A DNA stretch of 64,000 nucleotides from Lachnospiraceae bacterium (GTDB lineage Bacteria > Bacillota > Clostridia > Lachnospirales > Lachnospiraceae), in assembly GCA_910575005.1 (NCBI GenBank), contig CAJTCL010000014.1, positions 62,001 to 126,000 on the forward strand, written 5' to 3'. The notes under the pieces are model-generated. The model worked only from the letters and a program-made list of their open reading frames with translations. It was not told the DNA's origin and ran no database searches. Below, piece by piece: positions 45,868 through 53,686 of this stretch (its first letter is position 1; each line of letters starts with the position of its first letter). Made by a program: the position numbers and the translations under genes.

Positions 45868-46071
45868 TTAACCCGTCTTAATATAAACATGTGCAAGCCT
45901 GTCTGATGCATTGGCTGGATATTGGCTGGCCAATTGTTCTGATGCGATATAGGCAAGCTGGACATTCCTTGGCATCTGCGCAAATTCCTCCATCCTAAGC
46001 CCACGCTTCTGCCAGAGGATATGCGCAAACTGCCAATCTAAGGTGTCTGCTGTCACTACCGCACCAGACAT
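45868..46071 (-). CDS. Tail assembly chaperone, frameshifted downstream part
   Basis: The 67-residue frame begins MSGAVVTADTLDWQFAHILW and overlaps the upstream chaperone stop (TGATG). It has the composition of the second part of G/GT-like tail chaperones: small, helical, encoded just before the tape measure. A slippery A-AAA-AAC lies right before the upstream stop. This part is therefore probably made mainly as a -1 frameshift extension of the 157-residue protein. The HicAB insertion now separates it from the tape measure gene. Confidence 0.75.
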   Translation of the reverse strand: MSGAVVTADTLDWQFAHILWQKRGLRMEEFAQMPRNVQLAYIASEQLASQYPANASDRLAHVYIKTG

Positions 46072-46544
46072 CAGTTTTTTATGTCATCCAAAACCTCCCC
46101 TTCCTCTTCTTTCTCCATCAGACCACAGGCAATCATCACACATTCATTCGCATACCGGAAATCTTCTCGGTCAGAAAACAAAAGTTCTGGCATATCTAAA
46201 CGGTCCAGCACACCATAGTATTCCATCAGCTCTGGCGCATCCAGTTTTGGTTGGACAAATGCATCCACCATGATCTGCAGTCCCGCCCGCTCAGCATCGT
46301 ACTCTTTGACCATGCTCACCTGTCCATTTACCACTAAGGGACGGTCTCCATTCTTTTTATCACGATAGACCTTCGCGGTATGGTATAAGTCCCTGATCTC
46401 TTTGATGTCTTTGCGTGACAGCCGCTGAATCACAAACGGAACGGGATTTCCATCCTTGTCCTTAAATTTTTCAATTCCAGGAAATTCCATTGTCCCCAAA
46501 TGTTTCAGTTCCTCTTTCATAAACGCTTTCAAATTCATATCCAT
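46071..46544 (-). CDS. Tail assembly chaperone, XkdN-like
   Basis: The 157-residue protein fits the XkdN family: MNLKAFMKEELKHLGTMEFP with a two-codon N-terminal extension, FVIQRLSRKDIKEIRDLYHT and LQIMVDAFVQPKLDAPELME. It coats or chaperones the tape measure during tail assembly. It ends ATA-AAA-AAC-TGA, a classic -1 frameshift site, and the next frame continues into the 67-residue part. An AGGAGGAAT site precedes the start. Confidence 0.88.
   Translation of the reverse strand: MDMNLKAFMKEELKHLGTMEFPGIEKFKDKDGNPVPFVIQRLSRKDIKEIRDLYHTAKVYRDKKNGDRPLVVNGQVSMVKEYDAERAGLQIMVDAFVQPKLDAPELMEYYGVLDRLDMPELLFSDREDFRYANECVMIACGLMEKEEEGEVLDDIKN
46074..46080 (-). promoter_or_regulatory. Programmed -1 frameshift slippery heptamer
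   Basis: The minus strand reads A-AAA-AAC in the zero frame, immediately before TGA. Slippage by one base leads into CTG-ATG-TCT, the frame of the 67-residue part. Confidence 0.8.
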
Positions 46545-46603
46545 AATGGTATTCCTCCTGTTTTTTATCTATGCCAGGAGGCATAATCCTCCTGGCCTTA
46601 CTG

Positions 46604-47044
46604 TTATACCAAATCTTTGGCACCAAACTTGATGGACTCTTTCACAACATCCCCATCCGTATCTAACTCCATCAAAGGGATGTCCCCTGTCATTACACAT
46701 CCTACTGCTGTCACGGAATCGCCTTTTTTTTCATAATAATCACAGTTTTTGTCGTCACTCTTTCCCTGGATCTGAAATTCTGGTGTCTTTCCATTCTTGA
46801 TATAGTTCATGACTTTTTTCTTAAACATGCTGTTCGTCTTCCATTGCTCAATCGTCCCTGTGATGTCATAGCCAATCCAGCGCCGGTTTGTCCCATGTTC
46901 ATTCAAGGTTTTTCCCTCCCATACTTTTGGGGTAAAAACCAATTGGAATTTACAGGTATCTGCTACAAGTGTGCCATCAATAAAGACTTTCCCTTCCCTC
47001 GCTGAAAGAGGGCTTTTATTTGCTCTTTTACTTTCATTTCCCAT
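46604..47044 (-). CDS. Tail tube protein, XkdM-like
   Basis: The start at MGNESKRANKSPLSAREG is eight bases after AAGGAGG. The 146-residue protein fits the DUF2001/XkdM tube family: GKVFIDGTLVADTCKFQLVF, TIEQWKTNSMFKKKVMNYI and DVVKESIKFGAKDLV. It forms the inner tube of the contractile tail. It follows the sheath gene as in PBSX. Confidence 0.9.
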   Translation of the reverse strand: MGNESKRANKSPLSAREGKVFIDGTLVADTCKFQLVFTPKVWEGKTLNEHGTNRRWIGYDITGTIEQWKTNSMFKKKVMNYIKNGKTPEFQIQGKSDDKNCDYYEKKGDSVTAVGCVMTGDIPLMELDTDGDVVKESIKFGAKDLV

Positions 47045-47057
47045 GTCCAATGCCTCC

Positions 47058-48395
47058 TTACCTTGCTACCACTGTAAAATAATATTTTTCTGCCGAATCC
47101 ACTGCCTGGATGCCTGCATGAATATATACGCTGTCCCCAGTGGAACTGCCTTGGTCAATCTTAAAATCCTCTTCCAAATTCACATTCTTGATTGCTCCAT
47201 CATTTTCATACGCCTTCAAGATCGCTTTTCCAAGCCCTTCCATCACACTCCAGCCATCCGAATTATTATCAAATTTACCAGGAACAAAGGTAGTAAGCAG
47301 CTCATTTGCAAAGGTGTCGTAGACACGACATGGGCGGCCTTTGTAAATGTCAATGGGTTCCTCTTGGGTAATAGTAACTTTGGAGTTTACATCATATTCC
47401 AGCACCACATTTCCAGATTCATCCACGCTAAAAAATGTTTCTCCAGATTTGATTGACTGAATGGATTCTTCATTCGTTTTCTCTCCCACAACCGCAGTTG
47501 CACCCTCCACGACTGCATAAGTCAAAGAAGTGGTATAATCTGCCCCCGCCACTGCACCTGCCAGCCATGCAGTTGCCTGGGCAGCGGTCAGCTTTACATC
47601 CTCGTATACAAAAGAATTGGTCAGGTTATAAATTCCTTCCTGATCTGCTGCTGTGTTTGCAGCGACAGCATGGCATTTCCAGCCAATGGAATTTCTAATG
47701 TATTTGATCTTTGTAACCAAAGCAGCGATCAATGCCTCATCTTCCGTGGGAAACGCCATGCTGTTAAAGCGGACTTTTTCAGACATATCTAAAAATTTGG
47801 ATACAGAAGCATTTAATTGTTCTGGGTCATCCGTTCCGCCAGACAACGACACTGCTGCGAACTCTTTTAAGACCCCTTCTCCTTCCAATTCTATGTAAGA
47901 AGAATCCATAAGGTCTGATGTACTTACCACGCCTTCAAACCGCTCTGCCTCACTGCCGTTCAAAAATACGGACACATCAAACCCACCCAATGGATTTGCT
48001 GCCGATGCAACCTTGATCTCATTTCCAAGGGTTCCCGTATATTTTGCAGACACTTCCATCGTTCCTGATTCCACCGGAATGGTTCCCTGAGCTTTTTCTC
48101 CGCCTGCGGGAATATATACATAGACCTCCTCTGCATTCAAAAACAACAATCTGAGCAGTCTCATATGTTCATTTTCTTCATAAATGGAACGCCCTAACTT
48201 TGCCTTTTGCTCCTCTGGGGATTCTGCCGTCAGATGAATCCATTCCTCCCTTGGTCCCCAATCATAGCCGATCAACGGAATCACTGCGATTCCAGACATG
48301 GCATTGGACGCTGCCTGTTGGCTTTTGCTAATGACATTTACATAAGACCCTGGCCTTACTTTTGGGGTAGCTGCATGAAATATTCCTCCTGCCAT
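47058..48395 (-). CDS. Tail sheath protein, XkdK-like
   Basis: The 445-residue protein has sheath features. They include GGIFHAATPKVRPGSYVNVI at the start, IPLIGYDWGPREEWIHLTAE and KCHAVAANTAADQEGIYNLT. ARFANELL-like DTFANELLTTFVPGKFDNNS is also present, and the C-terminal HAGIQAVDSAEKYYFTVVAR strand pairs with neighbours in the contracting sheath. Its presence shows that the phage is a myovirus type. Confidence 0.92.
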   Translation of the reverse strand: MAGGIFHAATPKVRPGSYVNVISKSQQAASNAMSGIAVIPLIGYDWGPREEWIHLTAESPEEQKAKLGRSIYEENEHMRLLRLLFLNAEEVYVYIPAGGEKAQGTIPVESGTMEVSAKYTGTLGNEIKVASAANPLGGFDVSVFLNGSEAERFEGVVSTSDLMDSSYIELEGEGVLKEFAAVSLSGGTDDPEQLNASVSKFLDMSEKVRFNSMAFPTEDEALIAALVTKIKYIRNSIGWKCHAVAANTAADQEGIYNLTNSFVYEDVKLTAAQATAWLAGAVAGADYTTSLTYAVVEGATAVVGEKTNEESIQSIKSGETFFSVDESGNVVLEYDVNSKVTITQEEPIDIYKGRPCRVYDTFANELLTTFVPGKFDNNSDGWSVMEGLGKAILKAYENDGAIKNVNLEEDFKIDQGSSTGDSVYIHAGIQAVDSAEKYYFTVVAR

Positions 48396-48398
48396 TTT

Positions 48399-48587
48399 CT
48401 AACACTCCTTTCCAAGCCATTTATCAAGGATGGCTCTTGCTTCTTTCTTTGTCATCTCTGTTTTTTTGTTACCGTAAAAAGCCCCATCAAAGGTACTGGT
48501 CGTAACCCCAAAAAGCTGTACACTATTTTCTCTGAGCTTTGCTACCTTAAATTTCTGCTCCTGTCCTGGAGTAGTTTTGAATTTCAT
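48399..48587 (-). CDS. Small phage protein before the tail sheath
   Basis: The start is set at MKFKTTPGQEQKFKVAKLRE, after AAGGAGG. The 62-residue basic protein has no recognised domain. It lies between the tail completion and sheath genes, where PBSX-like phages often have a short gene. It starts 5 bases after the upstream stop. Confidence 0.65.
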   Translation of the reverse strand: MKFKTTPGQEQKFKVAKLRENSVQLFGVTTSTFDGAFYGNKKTEMTKKEARAILDKWLGKEC

Positions 48588-48592
48588 ATCTG

Positions 48593-49198
48593 TCACTTCC
48601 TCCTTTCCCTTTGGTTCCCCTGTAGATTTTGTTTCTGTCTTGAATTGATCATTGCTTTTTGCAGACATGCCTGCTGCACCTCCTGTTCTAGCCGCTGCTC
48701 CTTCGTTGCAGCCATCCATACATCCTTTAGTTCTTCTTTTTTTACAATTCCTGCAAAAATAATATCCTTCGCTTTTACTTCCTCTGTTTTTTCAAAAGAA
48801 ACATACTGTTTTAAATCAAATGAAAGTTGGACGCTCCTATGATCTATGTTCCGAATTTCAGGTTCTGTAATACGCATATAGTTTCCTTCTGGCAACCCAT
48901 CCTTTTTCAAAATAGGGATGGCACAATGGTCCACCAATAAATGATCTCGAACATCTGCCGCATATTGATATGCCTCCCATTGATCCACAGCCATAAACTG
49001 GCAGTTTACCATCACCGTAAAACAAAAAGACGCCAATGTCACCTTTTTACAGATCACCCGCGGCACTGGAAAATAAATAGAAGGCACCACAAATGCTTCT
49101 GGTATCTCATCAAAATACGGCAGTGCCTCTATGCTGCTGTGATTTTGTATGTAGGAAACTGCTGATGCTAAGCTCTGGCCTAAATTTGAAAGTATCAT
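48593..49198 (-). CDS. Tail completion/terminator-like protein
   Basis: The 201-residue protein lies between the HK97 gp10-like and sheath genes, where the tail terminator (XkdJ-like) is expected. Visible features are PYFDEIPEAFVVPSIYFPVP, FMAVDQWEAYQYAADVRDHL and SVQLSFDLKQYVSFEKTEEV. The C-terminal 60 residues are charged and probably extended. The assignment rests mainly on position and length. Confidence 0.6.
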   Translation of the reverse strand: MILSNLGQSLASAVSYIQNHSSIEALPYFDEIPEAFVVPSIYFPVPRVICKKVTLASFCFTVMVNCQFMAVDQWEAYQYAADVRDHLLVDHCAIPILKKDGLPEGNYMRITEPEIRNIDHRSVQLSFDLKQYVSFEKTEEVKAKDIIFAGIVKKEELKDVWMAATKEQRLEQEVQQACLQKAMINSRQKQNLQGNQRERRK

Positions 49199-49207
49199 CC
49201 CTGCCTC

Positions 49208-49690
49208 CTAAAAATACCGGTTGATAAACCCTTGAAATTTTGCTTCCGCAATATCTGGAAACATTCGTCTTAACACTTCGATTGATTTGTCAAAAAAATT
49301 AGAGCCTTGCACTCTGGATGCTTTTAGAACCATCCCTGTTTTTGCCCCTGGTGTATAAATGAACCGTTCTCCACGCCAAATTCCTGGAACAAATCTCCCT
49401 GGGCTCTGGCTGTGTCCTTCATTTACCCATTTAGCATATTCCACTCTTGTTCCTATGGTCAGCATAAGACTGCCTAAGTCCAGCTCAAAAACATTGTAGC
49501 CAGAGCCTCTGCTAAATGATTCCAGAAGAAGACGTGTGTCAACATTTCCTGCCCTCAGAATTTCATCCTGCACAATATCGAGAAATTCATTGCCTGCCTC
49601 TTCCAAAACCTCCCCCAGAAAAGGACGCAGCCCTCTGGCTGCATTTTCAAATTTCCCGGCTAAGTTTTCCAGTTCATTGACTTCTATCAT
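49208..49690 (-). CDS. HK97 gp10-like head-tail protein (XkdI position)
   Basis: The 160-residue protein shows the gp10 pattern. It has an N-terminal helix LENLAGKFENAARGL, then VEYAKWVNEGHSQSPGRFVP and a C-terminal helix ending GFINRYF. Such proteins sit at the head-tail junction or the tail's top. It is tightly packed between neighbours (overlap of 4 bases upstream) and has an AAAAGGAG site. Confidence 0.82.
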   Translation of the reverse strand: MIEVNELENLAGKFENAARGLRPFLGEVLEEAGNEFLDIVQDEILRAGNVDTRLLLESFSRGSGYNVFELDLGSLMLTIGTRVEYAKWVNEGHSQSPGRFVPGIWRGERFIYTPGAKTGMVLKASRVQGSNFFDKSIEVLRRMFPDIAEAKFQGFINRYF

Positions 49691-50052
49691 ATCGCTCCTT
49701 TTACCCCATCCTCTCGCCGCAGAACAACGGTAAGGTGATGTCCTTGGATGTTCTTTGGGAAGTCCGCCCGATAATACATTCCGGTTTCCCTGCTTCTTAC
49801 TACATCATTTTTTCGGATGTCTGTATCAATAGGAAGAGACAGCTTTACTTCCCCTGCCAACCCTCGGTATGGTTCCCCCTGCACGATCTGTAGGTTATTT
49901 GATTTTGTATGAAAATGGCAAGAAACATTTTCTTCGGAAGGAATTTTTTCAGGAGTCATACGTTCCCCATTTCGGATTCCGTAACATCCTTCCTCCTGGT
50001 TTTTTACTAGATGGAAAATATCACATCTATGATTGAAAAAATCTTCCAACAT
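49687..50052 (-). CDS. Head closure protein (XkdH/DUF3599-like)
   Basis: The 121-residue protein MLEDFFNHRCDIFHLVKNQE is a small beta barrel, with SCHFHTKSN, VKLSLPIDTDIRKNDVVRSR and GMYYRADFPKNIQGHHLTVV. This fits head closure or stopper proteins that follow the connector. It overlaps the gp10-like gene by 4 bases. Confidence 0.8.
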   Translation of the reverse strand: MLEDFFNHRCDIFHLVKNQEEGCYGIRNGERMTPEKIPSEENVSCHFHTKSNNLQIVQGEPYRGLAGEVKLSLPIDTDIRKNDVVRSRETGMYYRADFPKNIQGHHLTVVLRREDGVKGAI

Positions 50053-50061
50053 GTTCCCACC

Positions 50062-50454
50062 TCACAATCTCCTCAGCCGCATGACGGTATTTCCCCGCTC
50101 AGGGGCAACAATAAACGCTTCCAGCAATTCCTCCAGTCCAAGAGAGGCTGTATCAACCTCTGTTGTTCCCAAAGTATAAGAATAATCGTCAAATGTCTCA
50201 CTCTTAATCTGTTTTTTGGCCTTTTCCACCGCGTTCTTCGCATAGGCATCCGCGGCAAGCACAACTGCAAGCCGCACAGCTTCTGGTATCACTGGATATT
50301 CCTCATCTTTAAAATTGTTATTTGTAATACGGATCACTTTGAGTTCTGCACGTGCGATATCCAGTTTCAACTTTTCCTCGTCCCTTTTAGCCACTTCCTC
50401 ATGGTCGGTATAGGCTTTGACTTCCTTCGGCGTGACCCAGGGTCTGGCTGCCAT
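50062..50454 (-). CDS. Head-tail connector adaptor (DUF3199/YqbG-like)
   Basis: The 130-residue helical protein starts MAARPWVTPKEVKAYTDHEE. It includes KLDIARAELKVIRITNNNF and AVRLAVVLAADAYAKNAVEK, typical of gp6-like/YqbG adaptors that link portal and head closure. It overlaps the upstream gene stop by one base. Confidence 0.82.
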   Translation of the reverse strand: MAARPWVTPKEVKAYTDHEEVAKRDEEKLKLDIARAELKVIRITNNNFKDEEYPVIPEAVRLAVVLAADAYAKNAVEKAKKQIKSETFDDYSYTLGTTEVDTASLGLEELLEAFIVAPERGNTVMRLRRL

Positions 50455-50924
50455 TATTCCAAACGGAGGACGCTTCTTGCCTCCGCTGCCTTTTCTTCCC
50501 CTGCTTTGATTGCCGCAATGATATCTGCTTTCTTTTTCCGGCCAGACAAATCAATGCCGTTTAAAGCTGCATAGGCTCTCAGTTCTTCTACATCCATGTT
50601 GTTAATAGATACCTTTTCCTCCCCAGAAATCTCTTCCTGTGCAGCAGCTTTTTCCTGTTTTGCACTCTCATATCCTTCATGGCCAGCTTTTTCCTGCTCT
50701 GCGTTCTCATATCCCTCGTAACCAGCTTCTCCCAAGCTCTGATGGAACAAGTCTTTTACTCCCTGTTGTTTCTTCTCTTGTGAGATTGCAACTTCTTCAA
50801 AATATCCGCTGGCCATTGCGGACTGATATGCGTTTTCCTCATAGATCAGAACTTCTGGCTGCTCTCTTGTGGCCTGCACAACGCCATTGTATGACATTCC
50901 CTTGGTAAGCTTAAGTTTATGCAT
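50454..50924 (-). CDS. Capsid-associated protein with C-terminal HeH/SAP-like helix pair
   Basis: This 156-residue protein has an N-terminal segment (MHKLKLTKGMSYNGVVQATR) and a middle with repeated GYEGYENAEQEKAGHEGYES units. A C-terminal HeH/Rho-N-like motif follows, MDVEELRAYAALNGIDLSGR then KKKADIIAAIKAG. Genes of this type follow the capsid gene in Firmicute phages and may bind DNA or decorate the head. The role is inferred from position. Confidence 0.7.
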   Translation of the reverse strand: MHKLKLTKGMSYNGVVQATREQPEVLIYEENAYQSAMASGYFEEVAISQEKKQQGVKDLFHQSLGEAGYEGYENAEQEKAGHEGYESAKQEKAAAQEEISGEEKVSINNMDVEELRAYAALNGIDLSGRKKKADIIAAIKAGEEKAAEARSVLRLE

Positions 50925-50935
50925 CTGTTTCCCTC

Positions 50936-51883
50936 CTAAATGGCTGCAAGTCCTGTAATAATCGCTGCTGCATCCAATTCCTCAATAATGGCATCAAAAT
51001 CGAGATGAATCACATAAAACCGCTTGTCCTGCATGATAGCATCTTTGCCCTCGGTAGTCTTTCGTATCACTACACCATAAGTATTTACTGTGATCAGATT
51101 TTTGGGGTTGGTAAGAATCATACAATCATCTGGCATGGCCGGCACCGGCACCACTGGCACTGCCGCTGGATTTTCCACACGTTTATCCGTAATAATACCT
51201 CCTGCTGTGACCGCCTGATTTAAAATATATCTCTCCCACTCCTGCATCCTATGGGGACTCATCAACCAGCGAAGCATACCGTTATTATATTTATTCGGGA
51301 TAGCACGCAACGCTCTATAAAATGTATCAAGTGTAACCAATCCCGCTGATACCGAGGTGCAGTCCACAATATGCGAACCATTTTTTAACTGTTTTATCCA
51401 ACCGTCATTCTGATAAAGGAAATCATGGTCAGGGTCTTCCTCTGGCGTATCGGTATCTCCATTCAGATAAATATCCTCCAAATCACATCCAAGCCGTGCT
51501 GTCATCAGATCAGTTACTACACGCTCATAATTCTGTCCTTCAATGTTTTCCCTGAACGTATCTTCTGTAATTTCCCACGGAAGTCGCCCATTGGTACAGG
51601 TGTATTCCACTTTTCCATGTTTTACATCAGCCCGATAGCCATCATCGCTATTTTCCACTTTCTTTCTTAAAAGCCGTCTTCCTACCCCAATCTTATCAAT
51701 TTCCCCTGTCTTCGACTTCTTAATCTCATGGCGAACCAGGTTTCCCAGTGGAGTAGCATCAAATGTCTGCTTCAAGAACTTTGAGGCCTGTTCTGGAGCC
51801 AGGATTCCTCCCGCCTGCAAATTTCCCGTTGTAATGGTTTCTCCCTCTTTTAAAATCTGTCTGTTATTTCTCAATACTGGCAT
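50936..51883 (-). CDS. Major capsid protein (XkdG-like)
   Basis: The 315-residue protein has the phage capsid pattern: FLKQTFDATPLGNLVRHEIK, GRLPWEITEDTFRENIEGQN, RLGCDLEDIYLNGDTDTPEE and MSPHRMQEWERYILNQ. It forms the HK97-fold head shell. It follows the protease/scaffold gene and starts after GAAGGAGGTAAG. Confidence 0.9.
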   Translation of the reverse strand: MPVLRNNRQILKEGETITTGNLQAGGILAPEQASKFLKQTFDATPLGNLVRHEIKKSKTGEIDKIGVGRRLLRKKVENSDDGYRADVKHGKVEYTCTNGRLPWEITEDTFRENIEGQNYERVVTDLMTARLGCDLEDIYLNGDTDTPEEDPDHDFLYQNDGWIKQLKNGSHIVDCTSVSAGLVTLDTFYRALRAIPNKYNNGMLRWLMSPHRMQEWERYILNQAVTAGGIITDKRVENPAAVPVVPVPAMPDDCMILTNPKNLITVNTYGVVIRKTTEGKDAIMQDKRFYVIHLDFDAIIEELDAAAIITGLAAI

Positions 51884-51900
51884 CTCTTACCTCCTTCTAT

Positions 51901-53205
51901 TTAAAGAATACCATGCAGATAATGAGGCTCCTCTGCCAATTTCTGCATGGTATTATGATTCAGATTTGTAGGCAGTCCAGCCTGTTTCAAAAAAGGCTCC
52001 ATCGCCTGGGAAACCACTTTTGTGATGGTATCTTCCAGGATGCCGCCTGTTTCCTGTTGAACATCTGTACCCCCTTTACTAGCTTTTTGAATCGCTGATT
52101 CAATTATCTTTTCAAGATCCATCTTAGTAATCTCTTCATCCTCTGCAGCATTTTGTTTCTTTTTTGGGGTTTCTTTCTGTCCTGCTGCATGGATCTCATC
52201 CATACACGCTGCTACGGTAAGTTTCACAAGATCTTCAATTTCTGTCTTTGTCACATCTGCATCCTCCTCTTGAAATTTTGATAAAAATTCTCCCAAACGA
52301 TCATGGATGACTTTGAGCATATCCATATTTGCATGGCTCATTTTCTTTCCAGCTTTACAAATTCCTTCCACAGAATTATCTATGGTGTTCGGATTTGAAA
52401 GTAATCCTGTCACAATCTCATGAAAATCTGTAAGTGCTTCCTGCATTGCCTCTGGTTCTGCTTCTACTATGCATTCATCTTCATAGTAACTCCATCGGAA
52501 AAGTACTTCCTGCAGGGTATAAAACGCACTCCAAAAGTTTTCATAAGTAATATAGTCTATGTAATGCTCTTTGACCTGGCCTTTCTCAACCATCTCCATA
52601 CCAAACAAGCCCGCTAGCCTTTTTAATATCCCTTTCTTCTCTTGCTCTGTCCTGCCACTCAAATCTTCTGTCTTTGAAAGAGTTTCTTCTGTCTTTGAGA
52701 GTGTCACATCTTCCTGGCTGTACTTTCCCATACCCCCCATTGAAAAACCAGTAAGTTCTCCTTTTTCAATGGCTTCAAACAGCTCTGGAGCGGTAAGTTC
52801 TACGGTCATCAGCCAGGTTCCCTTCTTAATGGCTTGCCCATCCAATTCATAATCACACTTGGCAACAGAACTTTCTACCACACAAGCACCCGCCAATGGC
52901 TGAAAACTGTGCTGCAAATCTACCTGGTTTCCATTTTTCGCAAACCAGTGCGCCGCCTTGGTGATCTCCTCTTCGGTCATATAATTGCCCTGCGTGTCTT
53001 CCTCCATTGGTTCATAGACAATACCTGTGACATAATGCGCTTTGGCATCTGATTTTAAGATGCGCCCATAGGTCTGAAACTGTGCATTTCCATCTGCTGC
53101 CTTGGTGATCAAAAACTGTTTCTTGTTTGCAGCTTTGTCTACCAATGAGACAAATGTAATCTTTGCATCCGTCATTTCATATGCTTTGGCAATTTTATCT
53201 GCCAT
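51901..53205 (-). CDS. XkdF-like prohead protease/scaffold protein
   Basis: The start at MADKIAKAYEMTDAKITFVS follows AAAGGAGGAATCAGG. The 434-residue protein carries the XkdF N-terminus (FVSLVDKAANKKQFLITKA). A protease-like region (about 45-170) has FAKNGNQVDLQHSF with a possible catalytic His and FSMGGMGKYS. A short repeat LSKTEETLSKTEDLSGR and a long helical, acidic scaffold-like tail follow. It should process or scaffold the capsid. A 29-codon leader frame overlaps its start. Confidence 0.85.
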   Translation of the reverse strand: MADKIAKAYEMTDAKITFVSLVDKAANKKQFLITKAADGNAQFQTYGRILKSDAKAHYVTGIVYEPMEEDTQGNYMTEEEITKAAHWFAKNGNQVDLQHSFQPLAGACVVESSVAKCDYELDGQAIKKGTWLMTVELTAPELFEAIEKGELTGFSMGGMGKYSQEDVTLSKTEETLSKTEDLSGRTEQEKKGILKRLAGLFGMEMVEKGQVKEHYIDYITYENFWSAFYTLQEVLFRWSYYEDECIVEAEPEAMQEALTDFHEIVTGLLSNPNTIDNSVEGICKAGKKMSHANMDMLKVIHDRLGEFLSKFQEEDADVTKTEIEDLVKLTVAACMDEIHAAGQKETPKKKQNAAEDEEITKMDLEKIIESAIQKASKGGTDVQQETGGILEDTITKVVSQAMEPFLKQAGLPTNLNHNTMQKLAEEPHYLHGIL

Positions 53206-53284
53206 CCTGATTCCTCCTTTCTGAAAAATTTGTAAGAAAATGGCATGGGGCTCTCGCCTCATGCCGTGTAAAAATCTTTCCCAT
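53195..53284 (-). CDS. Putative leader peptide before the xkdF-like gene
   Basis: A 29-residue frame, MGKIFTRHEARAPCHFLTNF then SERRNQDGR, has its own GGAGG site and overlaps the start of the protease/scaffold gene. Translation could be coupled to that gene. The same motif with conservative changes (RKVSTWHEAKVPCHF) recurs at 54825-54873. The hairpin inside it may instead be the functional element. No family was recognised. Confidence 0.35.
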   Translation of the reverse strand: MGKIFTRHEARAPCHFLTNFSERRNQDGR

Positions 53285-53298
53285 ATGATTTTCCTCCA
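53236..53298 (-). repeat. Hairpin repeat element, copy A
   Basis: This 63-bp block includes GGCATG (53265-53260) pairing with CATGCC (53247-53242) around AGGCGAGAGCCC, plus the GGAGGAAAATCATATG start signal. It matches copy B at 54825-54887 with about a dozen substitutions. Confidence 0.65.
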
Positions 53299-53305
53299 TA
53301 AGAAA

Positions 53306-53329
53306 AGAGAGCCTATTGCTAAGCTCTCT
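53306..53329 (-). terminator. Terminator after the second immunity gene
   Basis: AGAGAGC-TTAGCAATAG-GCTCTCT is followed by TTTCTT on the minus strand. An identical hairpin lies at 55054-55077, which marks the ends of the duplicated cassette. Confidence 0.75.
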
Positions 53330-53367
53330 GGTTATCATTATTGTAGTATAAACACGATATTTTACAT

Positions 53368-53685
53368 TTACTGCGGCCATTCATCCAGCTTTTCATCATA
53401 CCTAGGCGGACCTGTTGGTATGCCATTTGGATAGGATGTCAAAACAAATTTATCAAACAGATATTCCAGTCTATCACTGGGGAACTTTCCCACAATTTCC
53501 TCATAGGCTTCCTCAATCTGTTCAACATACTCATATTTCCCTGTTTTAATAAATTCTTCCACTTCGCTTTCAGTTTCAAAACATTCTGCCACAGCATCAA
53601 CATAATTATCAAACGCTATTGGATTGTCATATTTCCATGTATTTCTTTCATCAATCAATTCATAAAGTTTTCTTATGTTCTTCAT
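53368..53685 (-). CDS. Candidate immunity protein for the orphan EndoU-like toxin
   Basis: The 105-residue acidic protein starts MKNIRKLYELIDERNTWKYD directly after the toxin stop (one base apart). It is mostly helical, with FDNYVDAVAECFETESEVEE and FPSDRLEYLFDKFVLTSYPN. It has no recognised domain. Its place right behind a toxin end and before a terminator fits an immunity gene that binds and neutralises that toxin. It shows no resemblance to the 84-residue protein after the first toxin, as expected for toxin-specific partners. Confidence 0.6.
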   Translation of the reverse strand: MKNIRKLYELIDERNTWKYDNPIAFDNYVDAVAECFETESEVEEFIKTGKYEYVEQIEEAYEEIVGKFPSDRLEYLFDKFVLTSYPNGIPTGPPRYDEKLDEWPQ

Positions 53686-53686
53686 T

